Assembly: GCF_047200635.1 (NCBI RefSeq)
Contig: NZ_JBJZOI010000008.1
Span: 62,001 to 126,000, forward strand
Source of the DNA: Saccharopolyspora_C sp047200635
GTDB taxonomy: Bacteria; Actinomycetota; Actinomycetes; Mycobacteriales; Pseudonocardiaceae
Direction: 5' to 3'
DNA: 64,000 nt
A program made the position numbers and the translations under genes. The notes beneath the pieces were generated by a model. That model made no database searches. It was not told the origin of the DNA and saw only the letters and a list, made by a program, of their open reading frames with translations. Shown in pieces: positions 15,550 to 24,298 of this stretch (the first letter of the stretch is position 1; every line of letters begins with the position of its first letter).

Positions 15550-17229
15550 ATGGCATCTGAGAGCAGTGGCGTCCACCAGATCAGCGATCGCTACGTCGAC
15601 GAACTCGCCGCGCTGGACCCGATCGAGGCGACCGCCCTCGGCCTTCCGGGTGGTGATGAACTGCTGACCGACTACTCGCCCGACGCGCACGGCGCTCGTG
15701 CCGAACTGGCCCGCCGCTCGCTGGCGGAGATGACCGCCGCCGAGCCCGCCGACGCGGGCGAGCGCGCCGCGAAGGCGGTGTTCCTGGAGCGCATCGGGCT
15801 GGACGTGGAGCTGCACGACGCCGGGGAGGACCTGGCCGCGCTCAACGTCATCGCCAGCCCGGTGCAGAACCTCCGCCAGATCTTCGACCTGATGCCGACC
15901 GACACGCCCGAGCAGTGGCGCACGATCGCGCGGCGCCTGGAGCGGATGCCCGAAGCCGTGGCGAACCTGCGCGCCGGGCTCACCGAGGCCGCCGCCCGGG
16001 GACGGGTCGCGGCCATCCGCCAGGTCACCCGGGTGGCCGAGCAGTGCGACACCTGGGCGGGCGCCGACGGCCGCCCGTCCTACTTCGCGAACCTCGCCGA
16101 GCGCGCCGAGGTCCCCGGGCCGCTGCGCGCGGAGCTGGACGCGGCGGTCGAGTCCGCCGCGGGCTCCTACGCGGAGCTGGCCCGCTTCCTGCGCACCGAG
16201 CTCGCGCCGCGGGCCCCCGAGCGCGACGCCGTCGGCGAGCAGCGCTACCGGCTCTGGTCCCGCTACTTCACCGGCGCCGCACTCGACCTGCGCGAGGCCT
16301 ACGAGTGGGGCTGGGCCGAGTTCGCGGGCATCGAGGCGGAGATGAAGGAGGTCGCCGAACGCATCCGGCCCGGCGCGACGCCCGCCGAGGCCGCCGCCGC
16401 GCTCGACGCCGACCCGCGGTACCGGGTGCGCGGCAAGCAGGAGTTGCGGGAGTGGATGCAGCGGCTCTCCGACCAGGCGTTGCGGGACCTGCGCGGCACG
16501 CACTTCCACATCCCCGACGAGCTGATGGCCCTGGAGTGCCGCATCGCCCCGCCCGGCGGGGGCGTCGGCGCCTACTACACGGGGCCCACCGACGGCTTCA
16601 CCCGCCCGGGCCGGATGTGGTGGTCGGTCCCCGAAGGCCGGGAGGAGTTCCCGACCTGGCGCGAGACCACGGTCGTCTACCACGAGGGCGTTCCCGGCCA
16701 CCACCTGCAGATCGCGACGGCGGTGCACCAGGCCGAGCGGCTGAACAAGTTCCAGCGCCTCGCCTGCGTGGTCTCCGGGCACGCGGAGGGCTGGGCGCTC
16801 TACGCGGAGCGGCTGATGCGGGAGCTCGGCTACCTCGGCGACGACGGCGACCTGCTGGGGATGCTCAACGACCAGCTGTTCCGCGCTGCCCGGGTGATCG
16901 TCGACATCGGCATGCACCTGGAGCTGGACATCCCGGCGGGCACCGGCTTCCACGAGGGGGAGCGGTGGACGCCGGAGCTGGGCTCGGAGTTCATGCTCAC
17001 CCGCACCGTCGCGGAGGCCGCGCAGGTGCACGACGAGATCGACCGCTACCTGGGCTGGCCGGGGCAGGCGCCGTCCTACAAGATCGGCGAGCGGTTGTGG
17101 CTGGCCGCGCGGGAGGACGCGCGCACCCGCCACGGGGCGGCCTTCGACTCGAAGGACTTCCACCGCCGGGCGCTCGAGCTGGGGTCGATGGGCCTGGACA
17201 CCCTCCGCGACCAGCTCGCCGAGCTCTGA
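15550..17229 (+). CDS. DUF885-family metallopeptidase-like protein
   Basis: A 559-residue cytoplasmic protein of the DUF885 family. The signature VYHEGVPGHHLQIATA near residue 380 resembles a zinc-peptidase HExxH-type site (His-Glu-x-x-Pro-Gly-His-His), and GHAEGWALYAERLM, about 30 residues later, supplies a conserved Glu. A peptidase or carboxypeptidase role is inferred by family; the substrate is unknown. ATG 15550 is preceded by TAACCT and 7 nt, with no ribosome site, suggesting a leaderless message. Its promoter lies in the 120-bp gap shared with divergent lppM. Confidence 0.9.
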   Translation: MASESSGVHQISDRYVDELAALDPIEATALGLPGGDELLTDYSPDAHGARAELARRSLAEMTAAEPADAGERAAKAVFLERIGLDVELHDAGEDLAALNVIASPVQNLRQIFDLMPTDTPEQWRTIARRLERMPEAVANLRAGLTEAAARGRVAAIRQVTRVAEQCDTWAGADGRPSYFANLAERAEVPGPLRAELDAAVESAAGSYAELARFLRTELAPRAPERDAVGEQRYRLWSRYFTGAALDLREAYEWGWAEFAGIEAEMKEVAERIRPGATPAEAAAALDADPRYRVRGKQELREWMQRLSDQALRDLRGTHFHIPDELMALECRIAPPGGGVGAYYTGPTDGFTRPGRMWWSVPEGREEFPTWRETTVVYHEGVPGHHLQIATAVHQAERLNKFQRLACVVSGHAEGWALYAERLMRELGYLGDDGDLLGMLNDQLFRAARVIVDIGMHLELDIPAGTGFHEGERWTPELGSEFMLTRTVAEAAQVHDEIDRYLGWPGQAPSYKIGERLWLAAREDARTRHGAAFDSKDFHRRALELGSMGLDTLRDQLAEL

Positions 17230-17233
17230 CCGG

Positions 17234-17268
17234 CCGCCACCCGTCCCGCCCGTCGGGGCGGGTGGCGG
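17234..17268. terminator. Terminator after the DUF885 gene
   Basis: CCGCCACCCG (17234-17243) pairs perfectly with CGGGTGGCGG (17259-17268); the stem can extend inward with T-G and C-G pairs. It lies between convergent genes. Confidence 0.75.
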
Positions 17269-17317
17269 AACTCCCCGCCGCCGGGACCGGTGCCGCTCGC
17301 CTCCACCGGCCGGGTGA

Positions 17318-17893
17318 TCAGGCCGGGTCGAGGGGGAGGGATCGCCCGAGCACCGCGAAGGGGCGCGGATCGCCGGTGAACTGGTAGTGGCGCAGCACGT
17401 CGCCGAACCCCACGCGCCGGTACAGCTTCCACGCGCGGGTCGGGCCCTCGGGCGTGGACAGCAGCACGCTGTGCCCAGGTGCGCCGCGCAGCAACCGCCG
17501 CAGGATGGTCTCGCCGAGCCCGCCGCCCTGGCTGTCCGGACGCACGTGCAGCTCGGTGAGCTCGAAGTAGTCGTGCATCCACTGCTCCGCCTCGGCGCGC
17601 GGCGCCGCCGTCAGCAGGCCGCGCAGCACCTGCTCGTGCCACCACTGGCCCGGCACGCCCAGGTAGCCGTACCCGATGCCGATCAACTCGTCGGCGTCGT
17701 TGAACGCGGCGACGCAGCGCCAGCCCGCGCGCATCATGTGGGCCGACCACATCGGTGCGCGCTGCTGGGCGGTGGAGGCCGGGTAGTTCATCGCGTCCAC
17801 GTACACCTGGAGCGCCTCGGTGAGGCGGGCCCGGAGCTGGTCGGCGGTCAGCTCGACGATGCGATCGGGGTGCGGTGAGGGCGCGGCTGTCAC
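17318..17893 (-). CDS. GNAT-family N-acetyltransferase (Rv2170 type)
   Basis: A 191-residue acetyltransferase. The GNAT core is visible: FELTELHVRPDSQGGGLGETILRRLL carries the acetyl-CoA pyrophosphate loop (Q/G-x-x-G-x-G/A like), followed by LLSTPEGPTRAWKLYRRVGF. It occupies the position of Rv2170 next to the lppM/idsA block. The acceptor, a protein lysine or a small molecule, is not known. The GTG start is preceded on the minus strand by TAGGGT and 6 nt, so the transcript is probably leaderless. Confidence 0.88.
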   Translation of the reverse strand: MTAAPSPHPDRIVELTADQLRARLTEALQVYVDAMNYPASTAQQRAPMWSAHMMRAGWRCVAAFNDADELIGIGYGYLGVPGQWWHEQVLRGLLTAAPRAEAEQWMHDYFELTELHVRPDSQGGGLGETILRRLLRGAPGHSVLLSTPEGPTRAWKLYRRVGFGDVLRHYQFTGDPRPFAVLGRSLPLDPA

Positions 17894-18019
17894 GAGCCGA
17901 CCCTAGAGGGTCGGGCAAGCACCGGCGGTGTCCGGTCGTCCCGGCCGTCGGGGCCGCGTCCGCGCTGGTGGCCGCACCACGTGCCGGTTGACTCGAACAG
18001 GTGATCTACGCCGTGGGCC

Positions 18020-18048
18020 TTGAGCTCCCCGGGTGCGCGGTCTACTGT
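18020..18048 (+). promoter_or_regulatory. Promoter of the HEPN/DinB-like gene pair
   Basis: TTGAGC (18020-18025), exactly 17 nt, TACTGT (18043-18048). A transcription start near 18055 would fall immediately before the LexA box. From 18073 to 18263 only a long leader without a convincing gene is seen. Confidence 0.6.
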
Positions 18049-18056
18049 TGGACTCG

Positions 18057-18072
18057 TCGAACTGAAGTTCGA
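18057..18072. promoter_or_regulatory. Perfect LexA (SOS) box
   Basis: TCGAACTGAAGTTCGA matches all 12 defined positions of the actinobacterial LexA consensus TCGAAC-N4-GTTCGA. It begins 8 bp after the -10 hexamer, over the expected start of transcription, which is a repressing position. Confidence 0.8.
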
Positions 18073-18263
18073 GACCGCGTGCGCCTGGTTCACCGGGAAC
18101 GGCGTGGCCCCGGCATCGGTTCGCGCGTCACGTCCGGCTGCGGGGTGGGGGAAGCGCTCCGCGGCCGGGCGGCCGGCTTCCCCCCGGCTCACCACGTCCC
18201 ACCCCGATCCGGCACCCCCTCGGCGCCCGGACCGGCACCGTCGTGACCGAGCGGAGAACTCCG

Positions 18264-18788
18264 ATGCCACAACCCGCCCACCCGCCCGCACCGCCGTTCA
18301 TCCCGGCGCAGCGCCGACCCGGCGACCCGCTTCGGCGCAGGCAGTGCGACGCGGCCCCCGAGCGCCCCGGTGACCGGCGCAAGGACGGCGCCGCCTGGAC
18401 TCCCGTCACCGCACCCGCTCCGCCCGCGGGGGCCCGCAGCCTGCTGGCGCAGGCGAACGCCTGCCTGGACGACGCGCGGGACGCGAGCCGGGCGACCGAG
18501 CGCTACGTCTTCGCGCACCTGGCCGCGCTGCGCGCCGCGACGGCGGTGGTGCTGGCGCGCTCCTGGCGTCGCCGCGCGCGGCGCTCCGGGAGCGTCTGGC
18601 TCCAGCTCACCGAGGTCGCGCCCGAGCTGCGCGAGTGGGCGGCGCACTTCACCGCGGGCTCGTTGCGGCGGGCCGCGGCGGAGGCGGGCAGCCCCGGCAT
18701 CACCCCTGGTGAGGCCGAGCTCTGCCTGCGGCACGCCACCGAATTCGTCGCCGTCGTCGACCGCGGCCTGTCCGGAGCCGCCCGGTGA
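18264..18788 (+). CDS. SAV_6107-type HEPN domain protein, LexA-controlled
   Basis: A 174-residue protein. The first 55 residues are Pro/Arg-rich and probably disordered. Residues about 58-170 form a four-helix HEPN-like domain (ARSLLAQANACLDDARDA, ERYVFAHLAALRAATAVVLA, LCLRHATEFVAVVDRGL). An R-x4-H motif (RYVFAH) is present, but in the second helix rather than the usual catalytic position of HEPN RNases, so nuclease activity is uncertain. ATG 18264 is set by GGAG 7 nt upstream; a GTG at 18243 is also in frame. Its stop overlaps the next start (GTGA). A perfect LexA box lies over its promoter, so it should be induced by DNA damage. Family function is not known. Confidence 0.8.
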   Translation: MPQPAHPPAPPFIPAQRRPGDPLRRRQCDAAPERPGDRRKDGAAWTPVTAPAPPAGARSLLAQANACLDDARDASRATERYVFAHLAALRAATAVVLARSWRRRARRSGSVWLQLTEVAPELREWAAHFTAGSLRRAAAEAGSPGITPGEAELCLRHATEFVAVVDRGLSGAAR

Positions 18789-19561
18789 CCCCGCACCCGC
18801 CCGCGGCGATCGATCCCGGCCGGATGCTCGACCTGATCGGGATCGAGGGGCAGCTGCTCACCGCCGCGACCCACGACGTCCATCCGGACGTCCCGGTCCC
18901 GGGGGCGTCGGGCCGGACGGTCGCGGAGGCGATCTGGTTCCTCGGCGGGCAGTGCGAGGACGCGCTGAGCTGGATGGGCGCGTCGGAGCAGGCCGCGAGG
19001 GCCTGGGCCGTGCCGGACCCGGTGAGCTTGCGCGGCGTGACCGCGCGGTTCACCGCCCGGCTCGCCGAGCTGCTCGCGGAGTTCGGCACCCGGCCACCCC
19101 AGGACGCCTGCCCGACCTGGTGGCCGGAGGAGCACACCGTCCGGTTCTGGATCCGCCGGACGCTGCACGCCACGACCGTGCACCGGGTGGACGTGCAGGC
19201 GGCGGCCGGGGTGCGGCGCACCGCCATCGACGCGGACCTGGCGCTGGACGGCATCGACGAGGCGCTGCGGCTGTGGCTCGGCTACCGGCTGCACGCGGTC
19301 GGGATCACCTCCACCCGGCCGTGCTCGGTGGGAGTGGCGGTGGGGGACGCGGCCTGGCTGGTGCACGCGGACCTGAACCGCACGTTCGTGCACCGCGCCG
19401 AGCCGGAACGAGCGCGATCGGCGGACGCGGTGATCACCGGGGATCCCGAGCCGATGTACCTCTGGCTGTGGGGCAGGCTGCCCGACCGCGAGATCGGCAC
19501 CGCGGGGGACCAGGACGCCGTCGCCCAGCTCTGGGGTCTGCTCCGCCTGGCCACCCGCTGA
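18785..19561 (+). CDS. Maleylpyruvate isomerase/DinB-like protein with degenerate metal site
   Basis: A 258-residue protein of the mycothiol-dependent maleylpyruvate isomerase (MDMPI) group, with a DinB-like four-helix N-domain (about 1-145) and a C-terminal domain. Typical relatives carry a His-Glu-His metal site, in motifs like VAHLG and HETAVHRWD. Here the corresponding segments read IWFLGG and HATTVHRVD, so the first His appears to be Phe and the Glu to be Ala; only the last His remains. A canonical metal-dependent thiol transferase role is therefore doubtful. It is translationally coupled to the HEPN gene and shares its LexA-controlled promoter. It ends 15 nt from the convergent lhr gene. 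Confidence 0.8.
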   Translation: MTPHPPAAIDPGRMLDLIGIEGQLLTAATHDVHPDVPVPGASGRTVAEAIWFLGGQCEDALSWMGASEQAARAWAVPDPVSLRGVTARFTARLAELLAEFGTRPPQDACPTWWPEEHTVRFWIRRTLHATTVHRVDVQAAAGVRRTAIDADLALDGIDEALRLWLGYRLHAVGITSTRPCSVGVAVGDAAWLVHADLNRTFVHRAEPERARSADAVITGDPEPMYLWLWGRLPDREIGTAGDQDAVAQLWGLLRLATR

Positions 19562-19576
19562 TCCGGGGGCATCGCC

Positions 19577-22500
19577 TCACGCGCGGAGGCGGAGGCCCTT
19601 GGGCGTGGGCCGGAAGCCCGCGTCGGTGAGGATCTCGGCCATCCGGGAGCCCCAAGCCCCGGAGCCGTCGGCGCGCTGCACCGCCAGCTCTCCCAGCCAG
19701 CCCTCGCGCACCGCGCGCGCGAGGCCGTCCGCCGCGTCCCGCAGCGGTTGCTCCTGCTCGGTGAACGAGAGCAGCGACCGGCCACCGCGCTCCACGTAGA
19801 GCACGGCCGCGCCGGAGACGAGCACCAGCAGCGCCCCGGCCTTGCGTCCCGGGCGGTGCCGGGTCTCGCCCACCGGGTCGGGCCAGGGCAGCGCCGCGCC
19901 GTAGGGCTGGGCGGGATCCGCGGCCGCCAGCACCACCACGGCCCGCCGCTCCGCCTCCTCCGGTCCGGCCGATGCCCGCACCCGATCGATCGCCCCGGGA
20001 ACCGCGAACTGCGCCGCGCCCAGTCCCTCCACGACGTAGCCGCGGCGGCAGCGCCCGGATTCCTCCATCGCCCGCAGCACCTTGTAGACGGCGGAGAACC
20101 CGCCGCTGACCCGCTCCGCCTCCAGCGCTCCCCGGGTGAGCACGCCGTGGCGTTCCAGGAAGGACTCCGCCCGCGCGTGCGCCCTGCGGGTCGGCTCGGC
20201 CGCCGGCACCGGCGCCAGCGACCACCGGCCCGAGACGGTCGGTGGACCGCTGCGGCTCGGCATCGACGGACGTCCCGCGCGCAGCCGCGCGTACCGGCCG
20301 CGCGGCGCGCTCCGCCGCGCCTTGTGCGCGGCACCCCGACCGGAGACCAGCGCCCGCAGCGGCGCCAGCGTGTCGTTCGTGACCACGCCCGCCCACACCA
20401 GGTCCCAGAGCGCCGCGATCACCGCTTCGTCGGCGGGCGCCTCCTCGTCCCGCTCCACTAGCAGCGCCCCGGCCCGGTCGGCCAGCCCCCGGAAGAACTG
20501 CGCCCCGCCCTCCAGCGAAGTCCGCACCGCCTGGTGCAGCGGGGTCAGCTCCACCGCCTCCGGGGGGTCCGGCAGCAGCAGGTCGGCCACGTCGGTGGGT
20601 GCCAGCGCGATCCACCCGTCGCCCCCGGCCAGCGAACCCGAGCCCACCCAGGAGACCTCGCCGGTGGAGGTCAGCTCGTCCAGCAGCGCCGGGGCGTACC
20701 CGGGCAGCCGAGCGGGCAGCACCAGCGACTCCAGCGCGCTCGCCGGCAGCGGAGCCCCGGCCAGCTGCTCGACCACCGAGTACACGTCGTCGACCGTCGG
20801 CGCCGCGCGCACCCGCGCCCCCACCCCCTGCCAGGAGGGCAGGAACCGGCCCAGCGCCGCGGGTTCCACCGGCTCCACCTCGGACCGGAGCCGCGCCAGC
20901 GAGCCGCGCCGCAACCGCCGCAGCACCTCGGCGTCGCAGTACTCGAGAGCCTGCCCGCCCCCGGCCTCCAGCGGCCGCAGCTCCCCGCGCACCAACCTGC
21001 CCGACCCGGCAAGCCGGTCCAGCACGTCGTGCACCACGGCGACACCCAGGCCGAACCGCCGCGCCGCCGCCTCGGCCGGGAACGGACCGCGCGAGCGGGC
21101 GAACCGGATCAGCAGCTCGCCCAGCGGATCGGTGACCGGCTCGGTGAACACCTCGGGAACCCCGACCGGCAGCGCGACGCCCAGCGCGTCCCGCACCTTG
21201 CCCGCGTCCTCCACCGCGATCCACCGCGGTGTTCCGGCGATCCGGACTTCCAGCACCCGCCGCTGCTCCTGCAGCAGCGCCAGCCACTCCTGCCGGATCC
21301 CGCGTTCCCCGGCCTCCGCCGTGGACAGATCACCGAGGAACCGCAACAGGTCCGCCGCCGACTCCGCGTCCTTCGCGTGCCGCTCGGGCACGAGCCGTTG
21401 CAGCTGCGCCTCGACCTCGGCGACCACCTCCGGGTCCAGCAGCTCGCGCAGCGCCTCGGAGCCGAGCAGCTCCGCCAGCAGCGTCGAGTCCAGGCTCAAC
21501 GCCGCCGATCGACGCTCCGCGAGCGGGGCGTCGGTCTCGTACAGGAACATCCCGATGTATCCGAACAGCAGGCTGCGCGCGAACGGCGAGGGCGAGGGCG
21601 TCTCCACTTCCACCACCCGCACCCGGCGGGCGGCGATCTGCGACATCAGCTCCGCCAGCCCCGGCACGTCGTAGACGTCCTGCACGCACTCCCGCATCGC
21701 CTCCAGCACGATCGGGAACTGCTCGTACTGCGCCGCCACCGCCAGCAGCTGCGCCGAGCGCTGCCGCTGCTGCCACAGCGGGGAGCGCTTCCGCGGGTCC
21801 CGCCGGGGCAGCAGCAAGGCCCGCGCGGCGCACTCCCGGAACCGTGCCGCGAACAGCGCTGACCCGCCGACCTCCTCGGTGACCACCCGCTGCACCTCGT
21901 CCGCGTCCAGCAGCACGTCCTCCGCGCTCGGCAGCACGTCCGCCCCCGACTCGTCCAGCGCGTCCGCCAGCCGCACCACGATGCCGTCGTCGGAGGACGC
22001 CACCTGCGGGTCGATCCCGCGCCGCTCCCGCAACCGGGCGCCGATCGCCAGACCCCACGGCCCGTTCACCTGGGCGCCGAACGGCGAGTGCACCACCATC
22101 CGCCAGTCGCCGAGCTCGTCGCGGAAGCGCTCCACCACGATCGTGCGGTCGTCCGGCACGTGCCTGGTGGCCGCCCGCTGCTCCTCCAGGTAGGCCAGCA
22201 GGTTGTCCCGCGCCCACTCGTCGAGGCCCGCCGCGGTCATCCGCTGGACCGCGCGCTCCCGGTCGGCGGCCACCAGCTCCCGGACGAACGCGCCCAGCGC
22301 CCGGCCCAGCTCGAGCGGCCTTCCCGGCGAATCACCGCGCCAGAACGGCATCCGGGCCGCCTGCCCGGGGGCGGGCACCACGATCACCCGGTCGTGTGTG
22401 ATGTCCTCGACCCTCCACGACGAGGTCCCGAGCAGGAAGGTGTCGCCCACCCGCGACTCGTAGACCATCTCCTCGTCCAGTTCGCCGACCCGCACCCCGC

Positions 22501-24157
22501 CGCGCCCTGCCTCCTCGTCGCCCGGCGTCGTCACGGTGAACAGCCCCCGGTCCGGGATCGTGCCGCCCGAGGTCACCGCGAGCCGCTGCGCGCCCGGGCG
22601 CGCTCGCAGCTCGTCCTGCACCCGGTCCCACACGATGCGCGCCCGCAGCTCCCCGAACTCCTCGCTCGGGTAGCGGCCCGCCAGCATGTCCAGCACGGCG
22701 TACAGCGCGGAGTCCGGCAGCCCGGCGAACGGCGCGGCCCGCCGCACCACCCGCGCCAGCGACTCCAGCGGCCACGGCTCCATCGCGACCATCGCCACGA
22801 CCTGCTGAGCCAGCACGTCCAGCGGGTTGCGCGGGAAGGACAGCGATTCGATCAGCCCGGCGGCCATCCGCTCGGCGACCACCGCGCAGCCCACCAGGTC
22901 GCCCCGGAACTTCGGGAACACGATCCCGCGCGAGACCGCGCCCACCTGGTGCCCGCCGCGGCCGATCCGCTGCGTCCCGGAGGCCACGCTCGGCGGCGTC
23001 TCCACCTGCACCACCAGGTCCACCGCGCCCATGTCGATGCCCAGCTCCAGGGAGGAGGTCGCCACCACGCACGGCAGCCGCCCCGACTTGAGCTCTTCCT
23101 CGACCAGCGAGCGCTGCTCCTTGGACATCGAGCCGTGGTGCGCCCGCGCGACCGCCACCGCCGCGCCCGAGGTGGTGCCGGATCCGCCGACCGCCTCCGC
23201 CGGGAACCGGTCGGGCTCCGCGGTCTCCCCGGCCCGCTCGGCGGCGAGCTCGTTGATGCCCGCGGTGAGCCGCTCCGCGAGCCGCCGCGAGTTCGCGAAC
23301 ACGATCGTCGACCGGTGCGCTCCGATCAGGTCCAGCACCCGCTCCTGCACCGAGGGCCAGATCGACGTCCGCTGCTCGGCGCCCGCCTCCTCCGCGTCCT
23401 GGCCCGCCGTCGAGCCCAGCTCGGCCAGGTCGGGCACCGGTACCTCGACGGTGACCCGGACCTGCTTGACCTCCTCCGGCTGCACCGCGCGGACCGGGCG
23501 GCCCCCGCCGAGGAAGGTGCTCACCTCCGAGACCGGGCGCACCGTGGCCGACAGCCCGATCCGCTGCGCGGGCTCGGCCAGCAGCTCGTCGAGCCGCTCC
23601 AGCGAGAGCGCCAGGTGCGCCCCGCGCTTGGTTCCCGCGACCGCGTGCACCTCGTCCACGATCACCGTCCGCACCCCGCGCAGCGACTCCCGCGCCGCCG
23701 AGGTCAGCAGCAGGAACAGCGATTCCGGCGTGGTCACCAGCACGTCCGGGGGGGTGCGGGCGAAGCCGCGCCGCTCCTCGGCCGGGGTGTCCCCGGTGCG
23801 CATCCCGACCCGGATCTCCGGCGGCGTCCCGCCGCGGCGCAGCGCGGCCTGGCGGATCCCGGCGAGCGGGGCGCGCAGGTTCCGCTCCACGTCCACCGCC
23901 AGCGCCTTCAGCGGGGACACGTACAGCACGCGGCAGCGCCGCTTCGGCTCCTCCGGAGGGCCGGCCGCGCCCAGGTCGTCGAGGGCGGACAGGAACGCGG
24001 CGAGCGTCTTGCCGGAGCCGGTCGGCGCCACCACCAGGGCGTGCTCACCCGCCCGGATCGCCTCCCACGCCCCGGCCTGCGCCTGCGTCGGGGCGTGGAA
24101 GGCGCTCCGGAACCAGTCCCGGGTGGCGGGGGAGAAGCCGTCCAGCGCGTCGTCCAC
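19577..24157 (-). CDS. lhr: Large ATP-dependent DNA helicase Lhr
   Basis: A superfamily 2 helicase of about 1526 residues, a size matching mycobacterial Lhr. Residues 44-51 hold the P-loop APTGSGKT; motif II is DEVH; LATSSLELGIDMG-type and QRIGRGGH motifs (V and VI) follow, then winged-helix and the long C-terminal Lhr domain. Mycobacterial Lhr translocates 3' to 5' on ssDNA, unwinds RNA:DNA hybrids and is induced by DNA damage. The GTG at 24157 gives the usual family N-terminus (DDALDGFSPATRDWF). GTG 24175 and ATG 24244 are possible upstream starts with no clear ribosome site. It converges on the LexA-controlled gene pair and diverges from the Hsp70-like gene. Confidence 0.95.
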   Translation of the reverse strand: MDDALDGFSPATRDWFRSAFHAPTQAQAGAWEAIRAGEHALVVAPTGSGKTLAAFLSALDDLGAAGPPEEPKRRCRVLYVSPLKALAVDVERNLRAPLAGIRQAALRRGGTPPEIRVGMRTGDTPAEERRGFARTPPDVLVTTPESLFLLLTSAARESLRGVRTVIVDEVHAVAGTKRGAHLALSLERLDELLAEPAQRIGLSATVRPVSEVSTFLGGGRPVRAVQPEEVKQVRVTVEVPVPDLAELGSTAGQDAEEAGAEQRTSIWPSVQERVLDLIGAHRSTIVFANSRRLAERLTAGINELAAERAGETAEPDRFPAEAVGGSGTTSGAAVAVARAHHGSMSKEQRSLVEEELKSGRLPCVVATSSLELGIDMGAVDLVVQVETPPSVASGTQRIGRGGHQVGAVSRGIVFPKFRGDLVGCAVVAERMAAGLIESLSFPRNPLDVLAQQVVAMVAMEPWPLESLARVVRRAAPFAGLPDSALYAVLDMLAGRYPSEEFGELRARIVWDRVQDELRARPGAQRLAVTSGGTIPDRGLFTVTTPGDEEAGRGGVRVGELDEEMVYESRVGDTFLLGTSSWRVEDITHDRVIVVPAPGQAARMPFWRGDSPGRPLELGRALGAFVRELVAADRERAVQRMTAAGLDEWARDNLLAYLEEQRAATRHVPDDRTIVVERFRDELGDWRMVVHSPFGAQVNGPWGLAIGARLRERRGIDPQVASSDDGIVVRLADALDESGADVLPSAEDVLLDADEVQRVVTEEVGGSALFAARFRECAARALLLPRRDPRKRSPLWQQRQRSAQLLAVAAQYEQFPIVLEAMRECVQDVYDVPGLAELMSQIAARRVRVVEVETPSPSPFARSLLFGYIGMFLYETDAPLAERRSAALSLDSTLLAELLGSEALRELLDPEVVAEVEAQLQRLVPERHAKDAESAADLLRFLGDLSTAEAGERGIRQEWLALLQEQRRVLEVRIAGTPRWIAVEDAGKVRDALGVALPVGVPEVFTEPVTDPLGELLIRFARSRGPFPAEAAARRFGLGVAVVHDVLDRLAGSGRLVRGELRPLEAGGGQALEYCDAEVLRRLRRGSLARLRSEVEPVEPAALGRFLPSWQGVGARVRAAPTVDDVYSVVEQLAGAPLPASALESLVLPARLPGYAPALLDELTSTGEVSWVGSGSLAGGDGWIALAPTDVADLLLPDPPEAVELTPLHQAVRTSLEGGAQFFRGLADRAGALLVERDEEAPADEAVIAALWDLVWAGVVTNDTLAPLRALVSGRGAAHKARRSAPRGRYARLRAGRPSMPSRSGPPTVSGRWSLAPVPAAEPTRRAHARAESFLERHGVLTRGALEAERVSGGFSAVYKVLRAMEESGRCRRGYVVEGLGAAQFAVPGAIDRVRASAGPEEAERRAVVVLAAADPAQPYGAALPWPDPVGETRHRPGRKAGALLVLVSGAAVLYVERGGRSLLSFTEQEQPLRDAADGLARAVREGWLGELAVQRADGSGAWGSRMAEILTDAGFRPTPKGLRLRA

Positions 24158-24298
24158 GACCCCATGCTGGACCACGGCACCGACAGCGCGGCCGGGAACG
24201 ATTCCCCCGAACAGCCCACCCGTGATCGTCCGTCGTGACAACATTCATCAGAACGGGTGGTCCGGACTCCCGGATCCGGTGAGGGAAGGACACAACCG

